Below the pieces are notes generated by a model, which was not told the DNA's origin, did no database searches, and saw only the letters and a list, made by a program, of their open reading frames with translations. From assembly GCA_035298385.1 (NCBI GenBank), contig DATGYC010000060.1, forward strand, positions 1 through 7,282: a stretch of 7,282 nucleotides of DNA, read 5' to 3'. The position numbers and the translations under genes are program-made. Origin of the DNA: DATGYC01 sp035298385 (lineage in GTDB: Bacteria; Bacillota; Sulfobacillia; Symbiobacteriales; Symbiobacteriaceae). Below, piece by piece: positions 6,190 through 7,282 of the stretch; the first letter of the stretch is position 1, and each line of letters starts with the position of its first letter.

Positions 6190-6215
6190 GAGGGAACGAG
6201 GTGAGATCACCGTTG
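6190..6215 (+). promoter_or_regulatory. Ribosome binding region of hrpB with two competing starts
   Basis: GAGGG (6190-6194) lies six bases before GTG at 6201. GAGGTGA (6198-6204), a seven-base perfect match to the anti-Shine-Dalgarno sequence, lies eight bases before TTG at 6213. Both starts are in the same frame. A -10-like CATAAT at 6183-6188 would start a transcript near 6195, which suits the TTG start better; no good -35 was found for it. Confidence 0.5.
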
Positions 6216-7282
6216 CGCCTACCGATTGAACAGATCCTCCCCGAGCTTCGGGCGACCCTGGCGAGTCGAACCGGTGCCGTCCTGGTCGCCGCTCCGGGCG
6301 CCGGCAAGACGACCCGCGTCCCACTTGCACTGCTGGACGAGCCGTGGCTGGCCGGCATGAAAATCTTGATGCTGGAGCCCCGCCGGATTGCGGCTCGGGC
6401 CGCTGCCCGCTTCATGGCGGCCCAACTTGGGGAGACCGCGGGCGAGACGGTCGGTTACCGGGTACGCCTGGAGAGCCGGGTGGGGCCGCGGACCCGCATC
6501 GAGGTGGTGACCGAGGGCGTCCTGACCCGGATGCTGCAGTCCGATCCCGCCTTGGAGGGCGTCGGGCTGGTGATCTTTGATGAGTTCCACGAGCGCTCCC
6601 TGCAGGCCGATCTGGGGCTCGCCCTGGCGTTGCAGTCGCAGTCGCTCCTGCGGGAGGACCTACGGCTCCTGGTGATGTCGGCGACGCTGGAGGCCGAGCC
6701 GGTCGCGGCCTTGCTGGGCGGGGCGCCCTATCTGGTGAGCGAAGGGCGCGCCTTCCCGGTCGAGACGCGGTTCCTGGAGCGCCCCATCGAAGGCCGGATC
6801 GAGCCGGCGGTGGTCCGGACGATCGAGCGGGCCCTGCGGGAGGAGGAGGGGGACCTCCTCGTCTTCCTGCCGGGAACGCCCGAGATTCGACGGGTCGAGT
6901 CTCAACTCGCCGAGCGTGGGATTGGTGGTGCGTCGACTACCGCGCCGTCGTCAGCTGTCGCTGCTCCATGCCTCCGCGTTCTCCCCCTGCACGGCTCCCT
7001 CTCCGCCGAGGCCCAAGATGAGGCGATCGCCCCTGGGCGCCCCGGTGAGCGTAAGATCGTGCTGGCCACCGCCATCGCTGAGACCTCCCTGACCGTCGAG
7101 GGCGTCCGCGTCGTGATCGATGCTGGGCGGATGCGGCTGCCCCGCTTCTCGCCCCGAACCGGGATGACCCGGCTTGAGACCCTCCCCGTCTCCCGGGCCG
7201 CGGCCGATCAGCGCCGCGGGCGAGCCGGGCGCCTTGGCCCCGGCCTCTGCTTCCGCCTCTGGACCGAGGAGCAGGATCGGCA
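6201..7282 (+). CDS. hrpB: ATP-dependent helicase HrpB, N-terminal 360 residues (3' end outside window)
   Basis: A DEAH-box superfamily 2 NTPase; HrpB proteins are widespread putative RNA helicases of unclear cellular role. The frame is open from a TAG at 6159 to the window end. Counting GTG 6201 as residue 1: LPIEQILPEL at 7-16 is the typical HrpB beginning, APGAGKTT at 31-38 is Walker A, EPRRIAARAAA at 59-69 motif Ia, DEFH at 127-130 motif II, SAT at 160-162 motif III, ATAIAETSLT at 289-298 motif V, and QRRGRAGRLGPG at 337-348 motif VI. Full HrpB is ~820 residues, so more than half is missing. GTG 6201 gives MRSPLRLPIEQ; TTG 6213 gives MRLPIEQ, closer to usual HrpB starts and with a better ribosome site, so the start is unsettled. 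An Ala/Ser/Thr-rich linker (GGASTTAPSSAVAAP, 242-256) interrupts the second helicase lobe before LRVLPLHGSL. It looks functionally unrelated to the catabolic genes upstream. Confidence 0.95.
   Translation, partial: MRSPLRLPIEQILPELRATLASRTGAVLVAAPGAGKTTRVPLALLDEPWLAGMKILMLEPRRIAARAAARFMAAQLGETAGETVGYRVRLESRVGPRTRIEVVTEGVLTRMLQSDPALEGVGLVIFDEFHERSLQADLGLALALQSQSLLREDLRLLVMSATLEAEPVAALLGGAPYLVSEGRAFPVETRFLERPIEGRIEPAVVRTIERALREEEGDLLVFLPGTPEIRRVESQLAERGIGGASTTAPSSAVAAPCLRVLPLHGSLSAEAQDEAIAPGRPGERKIVLATAIAETSLTVEGVRVVIDAGRMRLPRFSPRTGMTRLETLPVSRAAADQRRGRAGRLGPGLCFRLWTEEQDR

Overview
The window is GC-rich DNA with every convincing gene on the + strand. Four genes look like an accessory carboxylic-acid or amide catabolism locus, followed by the start of a conserved helicase gene. 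The genes use strong AGGAGG-type ribosome binding sites, and their protein styles remind me of Chloroflexota (Thermomicrobia-like) or a similar high-GC, possibly thermophilic, soil lineage. That taxonomic guess comes from memory of sequence style and is weak.

Layout. Positions 1-1182 hold the last ~390 codons of an amidase-signature hydrolase, cut by the window edge. Four bases after its stop, 1187-3118 encodes a 643-residue acetyl-CoA-synthetase-like acyl-CoA ligase, so the two are almost certainly co-transcribed. The 504 bp gap 3119-3622 holds no credible gene but is crowded with repeats. These are an array of eighteen near-perfect 11-bp units (consensus CTGTGGAATCA) at 3151-3348, a ~150 bp inverted-repeat element built from ATCTGTGTA units at 3403-3556, and a 26-bp imperfect direct repeat that overlaps it. 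Then come a cyclase/kynurenine-formamidase-fold metal hydrolase (3623-4447), a strong intrinsic terminator (4485-4524), an AT-rich segment with a plausible sigma-70-type promoter (4613-4641), an MHS-family MFS transporter (4712-6043), a weaker hairpin (6061-6091), and the first 360 codons of the DEAH-box helicase HrpB (6201 to the edge).

How the genes may work together (inference): the MHS transporter would import an organic acid or zwitterion. The amidase and the cyclase-fold hydrolase would open amide, lactam or ester bonds, and the ligase would activate the released acid to its CoA thioester. No gene fixes the substrate. HrpB looks like an unrelated neighbour behind its own leader.

I did not find a clearly new multi-gene system. 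The least ordinary part is the intergenic repeat complex. Its 11-bp units keep a GANTC sequence in all eighteen copies, with one of only two variable columns falling on the N, and they share the core CTGTGNAATC with the nearby inverted-repeat element.
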